This document shows positions 27,705 through 36,572 of a stretch of DNA of 64,000 nt, piece after piece. The notes under the pieces are model-generated. The model was not told where the DNA came from. It saw only the letters and a program-made list of their open reading frames with translations, and searched no databases. This DNA comes from Peribacillus simplex (GTDB lineage Bacteria > Bacillota > Bacilli > Bacillales > DSM-1321): assembly GCF_001542915.1 (NCBI RefSeq), contig NZ_LNNH01000055.1:62001-126000 (forward strand), written 5' to 3'. The position numbers were made by a program, and so were the translations under genes. The stretch's first letter is position 1. Each line of letters starts with the position of its first letter.

Positions 27705-28856
27705 CTATTCCTCGACTCGAGGCTGTCTCGGCGGGCGTTTTCCCCAATATTGATAAAGATCGGCACGAATGAAGCCGTTGAACAACTTCCTTTTTTTAGT
27801 TGCTGGCTTACCGTAATGCTGTTCGAAGTCAGGGTTGGAGGTGATCATGTATACGGACCAGGTATCAAGCTTCTTGAACGCCTGTCCCATTTCCCGATAC
27901 ATTTGTTCGACCGCTTTTTTCTCCCCAAGCCGTTCACCATACGGAGGGTTACCGACAATGACACCATACTCTTTCCTCGTTGATATATCCCTCACTTGCA
28001 TTTGCTTGAATTCAACCAAATCCCCCAGGCCAGCTTCAAAACTATTGGCCTTGGCTATATCAACCATTCGATGGTCAATATCACAGCCGGTTATATCCAA
28101 ATGCTGATCATAATCGGCCAAGTCCTCCGCTTCATTCCTCGCTTCATCCCAGACCTTACCGTCCATCCACGACCACGTTTCCGCAACAAATTCGCGATTG
28201 AAGCCAGGAGCTATATTCTGCCCGATCAAGGCTGCCTCGATCGGAATCGTCCCGGATCCGCAGAATGGATCGATGAAAGGTTTTTCCGGTTTCCAATTGG
28301 TCAGCATGATCAAGGCTGCTGCCAAGGTTTCTTTAAGGGGCGCTTCCCCCTGCCCGGTCCGATAGCCACGTTTGTGCAAGCCTGCACCTGAGGTGTCCAT
28401 CGTAAGCGTCACTACATCCTTCAAGATGGATACTTCTATTTTAAACAAAGGGCCAGTCTCGGCAAACCAGGATACTTGCTTATATTTGCTTTTCAATCTG
28501 TCAACGATGGCCTTTTTGACGATAGCCTGGCAATCAGGCACGCTGTAAAGCTGTGATTTAACGGATTTACCGCTAACAGGGAACTCGACATCGGCCGACA
28601 AATAATCTTCCCAATTCAAGGCCTTCGTTTTTTCAAACAATTCATCAAAAGAATATGCTTTGAATTCTCCGACTTTAATTTTGACTCTATCTGCACTCCG
28701 AAGCCATAAATTGGAGCGGGCAATCGCAGATTGATCACCTTTGTACATGATCTTTCCATTTTCGACCTGACAATCGTAACCTAAATCCCTAACTTCCTTG
28801 GCAACAATGGATTCCAATCCCATTGCTGACGTCGCGATAATATCGAATTGTTTCAT
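27705..28856 (-). CDS. ypsC: THUMP-domain RNA N2-guanine methyltransferase
   Basis: The 383-residue protein is a predicted 23S rRNA methyltransferase of the RlmL-N type. The N-terminal THUMP domain (about 1-155) binds RNA. The Rossmann methyltransferase has the SAM loop DPFCGSGTIPIEAA and the catalytic VGNPPYGERL. It probably makes m2G in large-subunit rRNA; the exact site is inferred. A 30-codon frame ends at its start codon (TAATG). AAGAAGG precedes the ATG. Confidence 0.9.
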   Translation of the reverse strand: MKQFDIIATSAMGLESIVAKEVRDLGYDCQVENGKIMYKGDQSAIARSNLWLRSADRVKIKVGEFKAYSFDELFEKTKALNWEDYLSADVEFPVSGKSVKSQLYSVPDCQAIVKKAIVDRLKSKYKQVSWFAETGPLFKIEVSILKDVVTLTMDTSGAGLHKRGYRTGQGEAPLKETLAAALIMLTNWKPEKPFIDPFCGSGTIPIEAALIGQNIAPGFNREFVAETWSWMDGKVWDEARNEAEDLADYDQHLDITGCDIDHRMVDIAKANSFEAGLGDLVEFKQMQVRDISTRKEYGVIVGNPPYGERLGEKKAVEQMYREMGQAFKKLDTWSVYMITSNPDFEQHYGKPATKKRKLFNGFIRADLYQYWGKRPPRQPRVEE

Positions 28857-28948
28857 TAGTATTGCACCTTCTTCCCATTAATCCAAATCATGACCGCCCT
28901 GCTCTGCCTTCTTTTGGCAGGATGTGACAGGACGTCGATTTTAATCAA
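28856..28948 (-). CDS. Possible 30-residue upstream peptide of ypsC
   Basis: A TTG-started frame with AAAAGGAA ten bases upstream. It encodes a basic peptide (VLSHPAKRRQSRAVMIWING...KKVQY) whose TAA overlaps the ypsC ATG as TAATG. The overlap suggests translational coupling, but the TTG start and lack of family make it uncertain. Confidence 0.3.
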   Translation of the reverse strand: MIKIDVLSHPAKRRQSRAVMIWINGKKVQY

Positions 28949-29363
28949 AAATTCCCGTTCCTTTTAATCCGCTTAGCGTTCGTCGGAGATTGCCCTTTTT
29001 TAAAAAGCTTACCCATATGCAGTCATCCAACGCTTGAAGCTTACACACATTCTATGTATCGACTGGCCATGACCGCAATCGTTTTTTGGTGAAATTCCGA
29101 TACTCATGCAGCTGCTATTCACACCCATCCTTATACTCGATTGACGGATCCTTATATATAGAGGATACCCAGAATCATGGAATAGCGTAACTATCTCAGA
29201 TTTTTTTTAAGCATACAGGCAGAGGATGAAACCAATCCATCGTCTTTCTGCTTCTACATGGATGATGGTAGAACTTCGTGATTCGTGATTTCCGTCAAGT
29301 ACTTAGTTTAACACAGAGGAGTTTTGGATATCGATAAATAATTTATTAAAGGGGTGCATCACA
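28949..29363. other. Unassigned intergenic region between rnpB and ypsC
   Basis: About 415 bases with no clear gene. TTGACGG near 29296 (minus strand) could be a -35 element. Short frames are present without ribosome sites. Confidence 0.4.
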
Positions 29364-29394
29364 AACAAAAACTCTCCTTTTAAAAGGAGAGTTG
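29364..29394 (-). terminator. rnpB terminator
   Basis: Stem AACTCTCCTTTT / AAAAGGAGAGTT, near-perfect with a minimal loop, followed by TTTGTTTG on the minus strand. Confidence 0.85.
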
Positions 29395-29409
29395 TGCTTT
29401 TGATATAAT

Positions 29410-29814
29410 ATGATAACGTTCTGTAAGCCATGTTTTGTTCCTCAGTACTGCAAGCGACTCGCGTCTCGTACTTCGGCGGTAATCATCTATCTACAGAAGC
29501 ATGGCTCCTGTCCTTCTCCTCGTTCAATTCCAAGGAAGAAAGCGCCCCTACCATTAATTTGGGTTTCTCGCTCGTGGGGTTTACCTCGTTCCACCCTTTA
29601 CATTTCTGTAAAGGCTCCGTCACTGTGGCACTTTTATAGGTAGTCATGCCATATCCAAGAGGACTTAGGCATTTTCCCAGCCGTCAACAGTCCAAGACTG
29701 CTGCCCAAGCTTATTTTTTCGCCAGGCACGAACACTACGGACATCGCAGTCCGTGCGAGCATGGACTTTCCTCTACTGCAAAGAATGCAGCAGCAATTAC
29801 CCAAACGTTAACAT
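29410..29814 (-). ncRNA. rnpB: RNase P RNA, Bacillus type B
   Basis: The minus strand carries the conserved elements in order: GAGGAAAGTCCATGCTCGCA (P4 5' strand), GTAGTGTTCGTGCCTGGCGA, GAACGAGGTAAACCCCACGA with GCGAGAAACCCAAATT, and TAGATAGATGATTACCGCC near the 3' end. It closes with CAGAACGTTA pairing to TAACGTTTG (P1). About 405 nt. It is the catalytic subunit of RNase P, which trims tRNA 5' leaders. Its position between gpsB and ypsC matches B. subtilis. Confidence 0.96.
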
Positions 29815-29885
29815 AACATCATTGATTATACTCCATTACTTATCAAAACACAACACCAAAATCATTTTCCTTTTTGTAGAAGGAA

Positions 29886-30197
29886 TTAATCAAATAGCTT
29901 GTTTCCAAAAACGTGTTTTTCCAGATTGGATAACCGTTTCAGGATGTCAAAGTTAGTGGTTCCCGGAGTTGCACTGGGAGCAGGCTGGTTCGGACGTTTT
30001 GTACTTTCTTCGGCATGTTTTTTCAATTTGAGATTTTCTTGTTTAAGATCCTCGATTTCCTGATGGAACACTTCATAATCTTTAATGATCAGATCCAGGA
30101 ATTGATCGACATCTTCAGGTTTATAACCGCGCATGGCTGTTTTAAAATCCTTCTCAAGAATATCTTTAGCCGTTAATTTTATCTTATCGGATAGCAT
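29886..30197 (-). CDS. gpsB: Cell-division regulator GpsB
   Basis: A 103-residue DivIVA-like protein. The N-terminal DivIVA domain ([20 protein letters not shown]...[13 protein letters not shown]) is followed by a coiled coil, a Pro/Thr linker and a short C-terminal hexamerising helix ([17 protein letters not shown]). GpsB shuttles PBP1 between side wall and septum, which links it to ponA at 40665. The ATG at 30197 has GAGG eight bases upstream; the in-frame GTG at 30206 lies within that site. Confidence 0.94.
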   Translation of the reverse strand: MLSDKIKLTAKDILEKDFKTAMRGYKPEDVDQFLDLIIKDYEVFHQEIEDLKQENLKLKKHAEESTKRPNQPAPSATPGTTNFDILKRLSNLEKHVFGNKLFD

Positions 30198-30398
30198 AAG
30201 ACTCACCTCAATACTTTCGCCAATACAATCGACTTTTTATTATTTTTTCAAATCTGACTGGGTTTGTCAACGAAACACACTAACAAATGCATACTGTTTG
30301 CGTGCGCGCTATGTACTCCCATGAATCTCTATCTAAATTTCATCATAATATGAATGGCTTTCAGAAACAACTTTTAATCCATAATTATTTTCACACCG

Positions 30399-30950
30399 TC
30401 ATTCTCCGGACCAGTTGCCCTCTTCCGCCGCCATTTGCAGGTCATCAAAGTTCACCTGATAGATGGGGTATGGTTGATTTTCCGCTTTTTTCAGCGCCTC
30501 ATAGTATGGGTATTTGGCTGAACCATCTTTTTCGGCTTCAAAAATGATGAGCATCGCATCACTTTTATGGATCATATATTTATTTTTGATTTTCAATTGT
30601 TGGGGCCCTTCATATGGTTTATTGAAAATCGATTCCACAAAATCGGCACGGGCCAATATCGACCGATAATACTCTTGATTGGTCTCGTTCCATGATTCCT
30701 CCTGTTTCAGGAAGGGAGTGAGAACGCCTAATTTAAGCTGATCATAATGCTTCCGCATGTCAAATACCACTTCAGCTCCCCAAAGCTCGGTTCCTAACTG
30801 TCCGGATATGATTACCCATTCCAGTCCATCTTCCACCAACGGTAAAAGACGCTGTTCAATCGCTTTCTTAATATATTTCACGGCCTCGTGGTCATTTTTG
30901 AATATTCCGAATTCAAACGCCTTGTAGCCAGTTAAATATAAAACCTTCAT
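30399..30950 (-). CDS. ypsA: SLOG-superfamily protein YpsA (DUF1273)
   Basis: A 183-residue Rossmann-like protein. The N-terminal VLYLTGYKAFEFGIF and the WVIISGQLGTELWGAE segment match the SLOG/LOG-like YpsA family, thought to bind nucleotides or nucleotide-derived ligands. In Firmicutes YpsA affects cell division. It lies upstream of gpsB on the same strand, with a 200-base gap. Confidence 0.9.
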   Translation of the reverse strand: MKVLYLTGYKAFEFGIFKNDHEAVKYIKKAIEQRLLPLVEDGLEWVIISGQLGTELWGAEVVFDMRKHYDQLKLGVLTPFLKQEESWNETNQEYYRSILARADFVESIFNKPYEGPQQLKIKNKYMIHKSDAMLIIFEAEKDGSAKYPYYEALKKAENQPYPIYQVNFDDLQMAAEEGNWSGE

Positions 30951-30985
30951 TGCTTGGCCAATCTCCCTTTTTAGTGATTATGTAT

Positions 30986-31013
30986 GAAAATAAGGGCTTA
31001 ATAGCCCTTATTA
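30986..31013 (-). terminator. cotD terminator
   Basis: Stem AATAAGGGCT / AGCCCTTATT with a four-base loop and T-run TTTTC on the minus strand. Confidence 0.8.
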
Positions 31014-31014
31014 A

Positions 31015-31521
31015 TCAGTATCCGTAATGCCTAGGTGGACAACACGGATTGTGCGGCTTTCCACAAATCAAGTTCTGGTTATAGCACTCATTCACCACGG
31101 ATTGTGTATGCGGGAAGTAATGCTTATACGTGTTCACATGTTTGTTGACCGTAGTAGTATGTGATGGATGAACGACAGGAATCACTGTGTTCGATACATT
31201 CGTATTGACATATTGCTTGGTTGGGTTGACTTGGGCCGGAGCCATTTGAGATGGAAGTGTTTGTGTTGGGCCATATTGCATCGGTTGAGAATAAGCACCC
31301 ATTACGTTGGAGTTATTATTGTTTGAAACGCCCATGACGTTGTTATTGTTCGATACGCCCATAACGTTGTTGTTGTTCGATACGCCCATGACGTTGTTGT
31401 TGTTCGATACACCCATTACATTGGCGTTATTGTTGTTGTATGCGCCCATTACATTGGCGTTATTGTTGTTATATGCGCCCATTACATTGGAGTTATTTCC
31501 TCCACAATTACGAAAATTCAT
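31015..31521 (-). CDS. cotD: CotD-like inner spore coat protein with Asn-rich repeats
   Basis: A 168-residue protein. The C-terminal 60 residues (VVHPSHTTTVNKHVNTYKHY...FPHTQSVVNEC) match B. subtilis CotD, including the His/Cys-rich end CCPPRHYGY. The N-terminal half is an expansion of seven VMG units separated by NNNN (residues 12-77), absent from the 75-residue B. subtilis CotD. It forms part of the inner coat of the spore and is probably made in the mother cell late in sporulation. GGGGACG-type site before the ATG. Confidence 0.82.
   Translation of the reverse strand: MNFRNCGGNNSNVMGAYNNNNANVMGAYNNNNANVMGVSNNNNVMGVSNNNNVMGVSNNNNVMGVSNNNNSNVMGAYSQPMQYGPTQTLPSQMAPAQVNPTKQYVNTNVSNTVIPVVHPSHTTTVNKHVNTYKHYFPHTQSVVNECYNQNLICGKPHNPCCPPRHYGY
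31291..31488. repeat. Tandem repeat inside cotD
   Basis: Two unit types: NVMGAYNNNNA (33 nt) and VMGVSNNNN (27 nt), seven VMG copies in total. The 27-nt units are nearly identical at DNA level, so recent slippage or unequal exchange is likely. Confidence 0.9.
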
Positions 31522-31714
31522 CTAAAATACGTCCCCTTTCGTCTGATAAGTTTAGTCTTACCATTACAGACTATGAAAAAAAGGGGAGACGTGTACTGAT
31601 GAAATGACCTATTTATGGGGAATAGGCAAAAAACTCTTTGTGACAAACACCACGTACACATCTTAAACTATGGTTAACCCTTAATCATTTCCATTAAGGT
31701 GATGCTTTTTCTTC
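31522..31714. other. Intergenic region upstream of cotD
   Basis: About 190 bases that should contain the cotD promoter. No gene is seen. Confidence 0.4.
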
Positions 31715-31810
31715 TTATAAAAAGGAATAGAAACTGCCTTTTAGTGATGTAAACAAAACAATCGTTAAACAAAGGACAACAAAAAATAGGAATAAAGTCG
31801 TTTTATGCAT
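31715..31810 (-). CDS. Possible 31-residue hydrophobic peptide
   Basis: The frame reads MHKTTLFLFFVVLCLTIVLF and continues TSLKGSFYSFL, one transmembrane helix with a short polar end. GGAGCGGAGAA precedes the ATG. It lies in the 410-base gap between cotD and mrfB on the same strand. No family recognised and no terminator visible. Confidence 0.4.
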   Translation of the reverse strand: MHKTTLFLFFVVLCLTIVLFTSLKGSFYSFL

Positions 31811-31934
31811 TTCTCCGCTCCGCTTTCAAATTTAAATGATGCAGGGAGTGAAATCAATGTCTCGGCACTTCCACCCTCAGCTCTTCCCATTTTACACATA
31901 ATAGTTGAAGGCTACAATATTTGTATTCTTTTTT

Positions 31935-33233
31935 TTACTCATTAATTGGCACTGCGGATTTTCTTGCACCATCGGCAAGATCCTTGGATTTTTCTTTCTG
32001 TTCCAGGCGGCGGATCCTTTTTTCCAGCTCGATTTGTTTTTTTTCGGCAGCGAGGCCCTGCCCTTTCGCCATCATCTCTTGTTGTGCAGCTACAGCGCAT
32101 TCAAGTGCGGCAGGTATATCCTTGAATTGATGCTCGAAAAGTTTTGCACATTCTATTCTTGCCGCTACCCTTAATTGGACATTGCCCTTCAAGGCAACCT
32201 CTTTCCAAATGTCCAGCGCTTCATTGTATTGTTTCTGCTTCTTTTTCTGAAAGGCTAGGGCGTGGCCAGCCATAATCCGTTCTTCTTCATTTCCTGCGAC
32301 CAAGATTTTTTCATAGGCGTCCGCCGATTCTTGTTTCTTTCCTAGATAATCGAGCCAGCGTGCAATTTCCATGGACTCTTCCGTATATCCATCCATTTGG
32401 AGAATTTTCCGGGACAAATGGATATACAAAGTGATCAATGATAGCACATCCATTTCATTGTGCTTCATGATTCCGAATAAGATCTCGGGGTCTTTCCTCT
32501 CGACAAAATCAAAATAAATCATCGGGGCCAAGTATCCAGGAATATCATCCAGCCGATGCACACCTAGAATATCCGTTTCCACTGCAGATAGCTTCACGCG
32601 TTCCAATTTATTTTTCCATAGCCTTCTGGAAGCATGGTATAAATCGAAATGCCCGAATTCCGGGAGTTTCGGAACATGTTCCTTTATCAAGGTATGCCTC
32701 GTTTTTAACTGAGGCCAGTCAAATGACTTCCCATTATAAGTAACGAGCGTTTCATAATTAATGCTCTCAAGGAAGCTTTGATAAAGCGGTATTTCGCTGC
32801 CTGGCTCCCGCAGGATATGTTGCTTCACGACTACCTCTTCCCCTTCAATGTAGGCATAACCGAGTAGAAAAATCGTATTGCCGGCACCGCCGCCGAGTCC
32901 GGTCGTTTCGGTATCGAAGAAGAAGAGCTCTTCACTTTTTCTTCCCTTGGTGGAAAGCGGATGCGAAAGCGGCGCTTGGTTCCATTCCCTCACGATCTTA
33001 TTCAGTTCGGAAAAGGCATATATTCCATGTTTATGATCCAAAGGATAGCGGACCTCCCTAATGAAGCAATAGTCCCCATCGAAATGATAGGAAGCGGTAT
33101 CGTTCTCCAACCATTTTTCAAGATAAGGAATGTCCTTGACGGCCTCGGCATTTTCAGCAATAGGGGGAGCATGCTTAACCGGCTCTATATTCATATGCTT
33201 TTTCATCCGGTTCAATTTACTTTTTAAAGACAT
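31935..33233 (-). CDS. mrfB: DEDD exonuclease MrfB (YprB)
   Basis: A 432-residue protein. The RNase H-like 3'-5' exonuclease domain begins with FFDTETTGLGGG, continues with VTYNGKSFDWPQLKTRH and ends with HNEMDVLSLITLYIH; these carry the DEDD acids. The C-terminal 130 residues look like TPR helices. In B. subtilis MrfB acts with the helicase MrfA to repair mitomycin-C adducts. The start at 33233 has AAGGTG eight bases upstream. It follows mrfA by 32 bases in one operon. Confidence 0.9.
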   Translation of the reverse strand: MSLKSKLNRMKKHMNIEPVKHAPPIAENAEAVKDIPYLEKWLENDTASYHFDGDYCFIREVRYPLDHKHGIYAFSELNKIVREWNQAPLSHPLSTKGRKSEELFFFDTETTGLGGGAGNTIFLLGYAYIEGEEVVVKQHILREPGSEIPLYQSFLESINYETLVTYNGKSFDWPQLKTRHTLIKEHVPKLPEFGHFDLYHASRRLWKNKLERVKLSAVETDILGVHRLDDIPGYLAPMIYFDFVERKDPEILFGIMKHNEMDVLSLITLYIHLSRKILQMDGYTEESMEIARWLDYLGKKQESADAYEKILVAGNEEERIMAGHALAFQKKKQKQYNEALDIWKEVALKGNVQLRVAARIECAKLFEHQFKDIPAALECAVAAQQEMMAKGQGLAAEKKQIELEKRIRRLEQKEKSKDLADGARKSAVPINE

Positions 33234-33265
33234 GAACAACACCTTCTTTCACCAATCACATCACT

Positions 33266-35545
33266 CTATGATTGTTTTTCCTTACAAAATTGTCCCAATA
33301 ACCTTTTGGCATCACTTTTAGCGGTTTTTGTTGCAGATTCCGTTCCAATACAGGAAGGACAGCCGCTATCACAAGAGCAATTTTCAATCATTGATATCGT
33401 TTCCTTAAGAATGAGCTCAGAATTTTCATAGACTTTATCACTCAAGCCAATCCCTCCTGGATAACTATCATAGATAAAAATCGTCGGTTTTTCATTGTGT
33501 GCCGCCTTAACCTGGGGATACACATGGATGTCATGGGGATCGCACATAACATAAAGCGGAATCATGCAATTAAGTGCATGGGAGGCACCTATCATTCCTT
33601 GCTCGATCCGGTTTTCGTCCCATTCAAATATGTCCGGCTCCATTGAAAGCATCGCTGAATTGGTATGTAATTCCATTTCAGGGAGGGTGATCGGGCCTGA
33701 GCCAATATTTTCATGCGTCTCGAATTTGATCTTTTTGAAGATCGTCGGCATCGCCCGGATGGCCACATCACCAAAGGCCGCAGAGGTCGAAGCGAAAGTT
33801 CGCTGTTTATCCACTTCCAATACAGACAGCTGCACAGCTAGGTTAGCATCCGTATAATAATCCACGTTGACTTCTCGTACAAATGCTTTCTTTTCTTCCC
33901 AATCCAGTTTTTCGACCTGAAACTGCGTGCCTTGGTGCAAATAGATCGCTTCGTCGTGAAGGAGGGTCATTGCACTGAATGTATCCATTTCTCCAATGAC
34001 CTTATTGCCCGGGGCATTGGTTTGATCAATGATTACGACATTTTCCTGGGCAGCGGAACGAAGGCTGATATTGCTTGCAGGAAATGCATCGTTCATCCAA
34101 TGCCATTTGTCTCCATTTTGATGCAATACCCTTTCTTCGGCAAGAAATTCCAACACCTCCATGATTTCTGCCTTTCCGAACGTGTCGCCTTTTTTAAACG
34201 GAAGCTCATATGCCGCACACTTGACATGATCCACCAAGATCAAAAGGTTATCCGGATTGATTCTTGCCGTTTCCGGATTTCTGTTAAAGAAATAATCGGG
34301 ATGCTGTACGATATACTGATCAAGGGCACTGGAGCTTCCGACCATGATGATCAGCGCTTCACCATGCCTTCTGCCTGCGCGGCCGGCCTGTTGCCAGGCA
34401 CTCGATATCGAACCAGGATAACCGGTCATGATGCAAACTTGAAGCTGACCTATATCCACTCCCAGCTCCAGGGCATTTGTTGATATCACACCATATATGG
34501 AGCCGTCCCTCAAGCCTTGTTCAATTTCCCTGCGCTGAGTGGGAAGGTAGCCGCCACGGTAGCCCCTGATTGCTTTCGGCCCAAGCTGCTTCGATACAAG
34601 TTCCTGCAAATACGTCAGCAGGATTTCCACACGAACCCTGCTCCGGGCAAAGACGATCGTCTGAATTTTATTCTTCAAAAACTCATTCGCAAGCCTCCTG
34701 ACCTCCAAAACCGCACTTCTTCTAATATTCAACGGTTTATTAACGATTGGCGGATTATAAAAGACAAAGTGTTTTTTTCCGCTCGGAGCCCCATTATTAT
34801 CGACAAGGACCATCGGTGTTTCCGTCAGCTCCACAGCCAACTCTTTTGGATTATTGATGGTTGCGGACGTACACACGAATACAGGATCGCTTCCATAAAA
34901 CCTGCAGATCCTCTTTAGCCTTCGAATGACATTTGCCGTATGACTCCCGAAAACACCCCGGTAAATATGAAGTTCATCGATGATCACGTACTTCAGGTTT
35001 TCAAAAAGGGAGACCCATTTCGTATGGTGCGGCAGGATTCCGGAATGAAGCATATCGGGATTGGTGATAACGATATGCCCAGCCTGACGGATTTTTTGCC
35101 TAATATTAGAGGGCGTATCCCCATCGTACGTATAGCTATTTATGTGGGCGTCCATTTCGTGGATCATTTCGTTCAATTCGCTTTTTTGATCGTAACTAAG
35201 CGCTTTTGTAGGAAAAATATAAAGCGCCCTCGCTTTTTCATCTTCCAGTATTTTTTGAAGGACCGGCAAATTATAGCATAGGGTTTTACCGGATGCCGTT
35301 GGCGTGACCGCCACAAGGCTATTGCCGTTCACGGCATTTTCAAAAGCAGTTGCCTGGTGGGTATACAGCCCATTGATCCCTCTTTTGTTCAGTGCTTGTT
35401 TGATTTTCTCGTCCAACCGTTCAGGGAAAGGAACCTGCTTTGCCTCTTTTGCTTCAATCACTTGCCAATGTACGATATTTTCATTAAAACCCTCATTTGT
35501 TTTTAAATCAGTGATGATCTCTTGTAAATTTTTTCGCAGTTTCAT
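33266..35545 (-). CDS. mrfA: DEAD/DEAH-box repair helicase MrfA (YprA)
   Basis: A 759-residue superfamily 2 helicase. Walker A is TPTASGKTLCYNLP, box II IIDELHIYRGVFG, motif VI QQAGRAGRRHGEA. The C-terminal DUF1998-type module has a Cys cluster CSCDSGCPSC near residues 730-740. MrfA with MrfB repairs mitomycin-C lesions independently of UvrABC. It is the first gene of mrfAB. A LexA-box-like sequence lies at 35572-35585. Confidence 0.93.
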   Translation of the reverse strand: MKLRKNLQEIITDLKTNEGFNENIVHWQVIEAKEAKQVPFPERLDEKIKQALNKRGINGLYTHQATAFENAVNGNSLVAVTPTASGKTLCYNLPVLQKILEDEKARALYIFPTKALSYDQKSELNEMIHEMDAHINSYTYDGDTPSNIRQKIRQAGHIVITNPDMLHSGILPHHTKWVSLFENLKYVIIDELHIYRGVFGSHTANVIRRLKRICRFYGSDPVFVCTSATINNPKELAVELTETPMVLVDNNGAPSGKKHFVFYNPPIVNKPLNIRRSAVLEVRRLANEFLKNKIQTIVFARSRVRVEILLTYLQELVSKQLGPKAIRGYRGGYLPTQRREIEQGLRDGSIYGVISTNALELGVDIGQLQVCIMTGYPGSISSAWQQAGRAGRRHGEALIIMVGSSSALDQYIVQHPDYFFNRNPETARINPDNLLILVDHVKCAAYELPFKKGDTFGKAEIMEVLEFLAEERVLHQNGDKWHWMNDAFPASNISLRSAAQENVVIIDQTNAPGNKVIGEMDTFSAMTLLHDEAIYLHQGTQFQVEKLDWEEKKAFVREVNVDYYTDANLAVQLSVLEVDKQRTFASTSAAFGDVAIRAMPTIFKKIKFETHENIGSGPITLPEMELHTNSAMLSMEPDIFEWDENRIEQGMIGASHALNCMIPLYVMCDPHDIHVYPQVKAAHNEKPTIFIYDSYPGGIGLSDKVYENSELILKETISMIENCSCDSGCPSCIGTESATKTAKSDAKRLLGQFCKEKQS

Positions 35546-35571
35546 ATATCCACCTCATATTCCTATTCTAC

Positions 35572-35585
35572 CGAATGAACGTTCT
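35572..35585. promoter_or_regulatory. LexA-box-like sequence upstream of mrfA
   Basis: CGAATGAACGTTCT fits the Bacillus SOS box CGAAC-N4-GTTCG at all but two defining positions. It is 27 bases before the mrfA start. No experimental support is known to me for SOS control of mrfA. Confidence 0.3.
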
Positions 35586-35612
35586 ATGCAAAAGGGAAAC
35601 TATTTCCTTTTC

Positions 35613-35652
35613 AAAAAAAAAAAGCAGGAAACGGCAACATCCCGTTTCCTGC
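35613..35652 (-). terminator. Terminator of the alpha/beta hydrolase gene
   Basis: Stem GCAGGAAACGG / CCGTTTCCTGC with loop GATGTTG and eleven T on the minus strand. Confidence 0.9.
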
Positions 35653-35667
35653 TCAGTCCATTGTACA

Positions 35668-36432
35668 TTAATTCGATTCCACAAACCGCCTGATTTCTTC
35701 AGCCAATCTCCTTGGAGTTTCAAGCATCCCCATATGTCCGCTTCCTTCAAGGGTCATTTCCTGAATATGACTGCCTTTAACTGAAAAAGTTTTTTCTGGA
35801 GTTATGACTTTATCCTGCTCGCCTGCAACCAAAAGGACAGGCAGCTTCGTTTCTTTAAGCACGTGGTTCCTGTCCACCCTGTTCCTCATCGCATGGAGTG
35901 AGCCGATCGCTCCGCTTTCACTGGTTTTATATCCGATTTCCTTTGTTTGTTCAATGCGCGGGTCCTCGGAATGGGCGAACAGCTTCGGCACAAGACCATC
36001 AATGAAAGCAGGCACCCCTTTCGCTTCGATGGTTTCGATGGATTTTAATCGACCTTCCTTCCCAGCTGCATCATCTGGCAAAGCTGTGGAGTGAACCAAT
36101 GAAAACCCAGACAATTTCCCAGGAAACCTTTCTGCAAACGCTAAGGTGATATAGCCGCCGAGGGAATGTCCAAACATATAAACCTGATCGATTTCCAGAT
36201 TTTCCAAGACCAATGCGATATCATTCGCCATATCATCTATGGAAAAAGATGCTGCAATCGGCTCACTTTCACCATGTCCCCGTAAATCGACAGCCACTAT
36301 ACGAAAATCATCTTTTAATTTTGAGACGATATCATTCCAATATTCACGGCTTCCGCAAAAGCCATGGATAAATAGCAACGTTTTCGTTCCCTTCCCCGTA
36401 TCTATGTATGAAAGCTTGCTACTTTCTGCCAT
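35668..36432 (-). CDS. Alpha/beta hydrolase
   Basis: A 254-residue single-domain hydrolase. The nucleophile Ser90 lies in FGHSLGGY, the oxyanion strand in FIHGFCGS, the acid in VAGEQDKVI and the His in GSGHMGML, giving a complete triad. It resembles the MenH/3-oxoadipate enol-lactonase group, but the substrate cannot be assigned. It is monocistronic and lies between mrfA and a divergent Hsp20 gene. Confidence 0.87.
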   Translation of the reverse strand: MAESSKLSYIDTGKGTKTLLFIHGFCGSREYWNDIVSKLKDDFRIVAVDLRGHGESEPIAASFSIDDMANDIALVLENLEIDQVYMFGHSLGGYITLAFAERFPGKLSGFSLVHSTALPDDAAGKEGRLKSIETIEAKGVPAFIDGLVPKLFAHSEDPRIEQTKEIGYKTSESGAIGSLHAMRNRVDRNHVLKETKLPVLLVAGEQDKVITPEKTFSVKGSHIQEMTLEGSGHMGMLETPRRLAEEIRRFVESN

Positions 36433-36572
36433 ATTGATCCCTCATTTCCAATTATATTCATTCCCTAACGTTATTCCCCATAGCTACCCATCTAAAACCC
36501 ATCCTTGCATTCACAAAACTTCAGCCCCTACATAGCCTATAGGCAAAGGAATTTTTAGGAAGGAGCACCGTG

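Noticed and set aside
31291..31488. CRISPR-like regular repeats
   Set aside because: The repeats are in frame in CotD, the spacers are themselves repeats (NNNN codons) and no cas gene is near.
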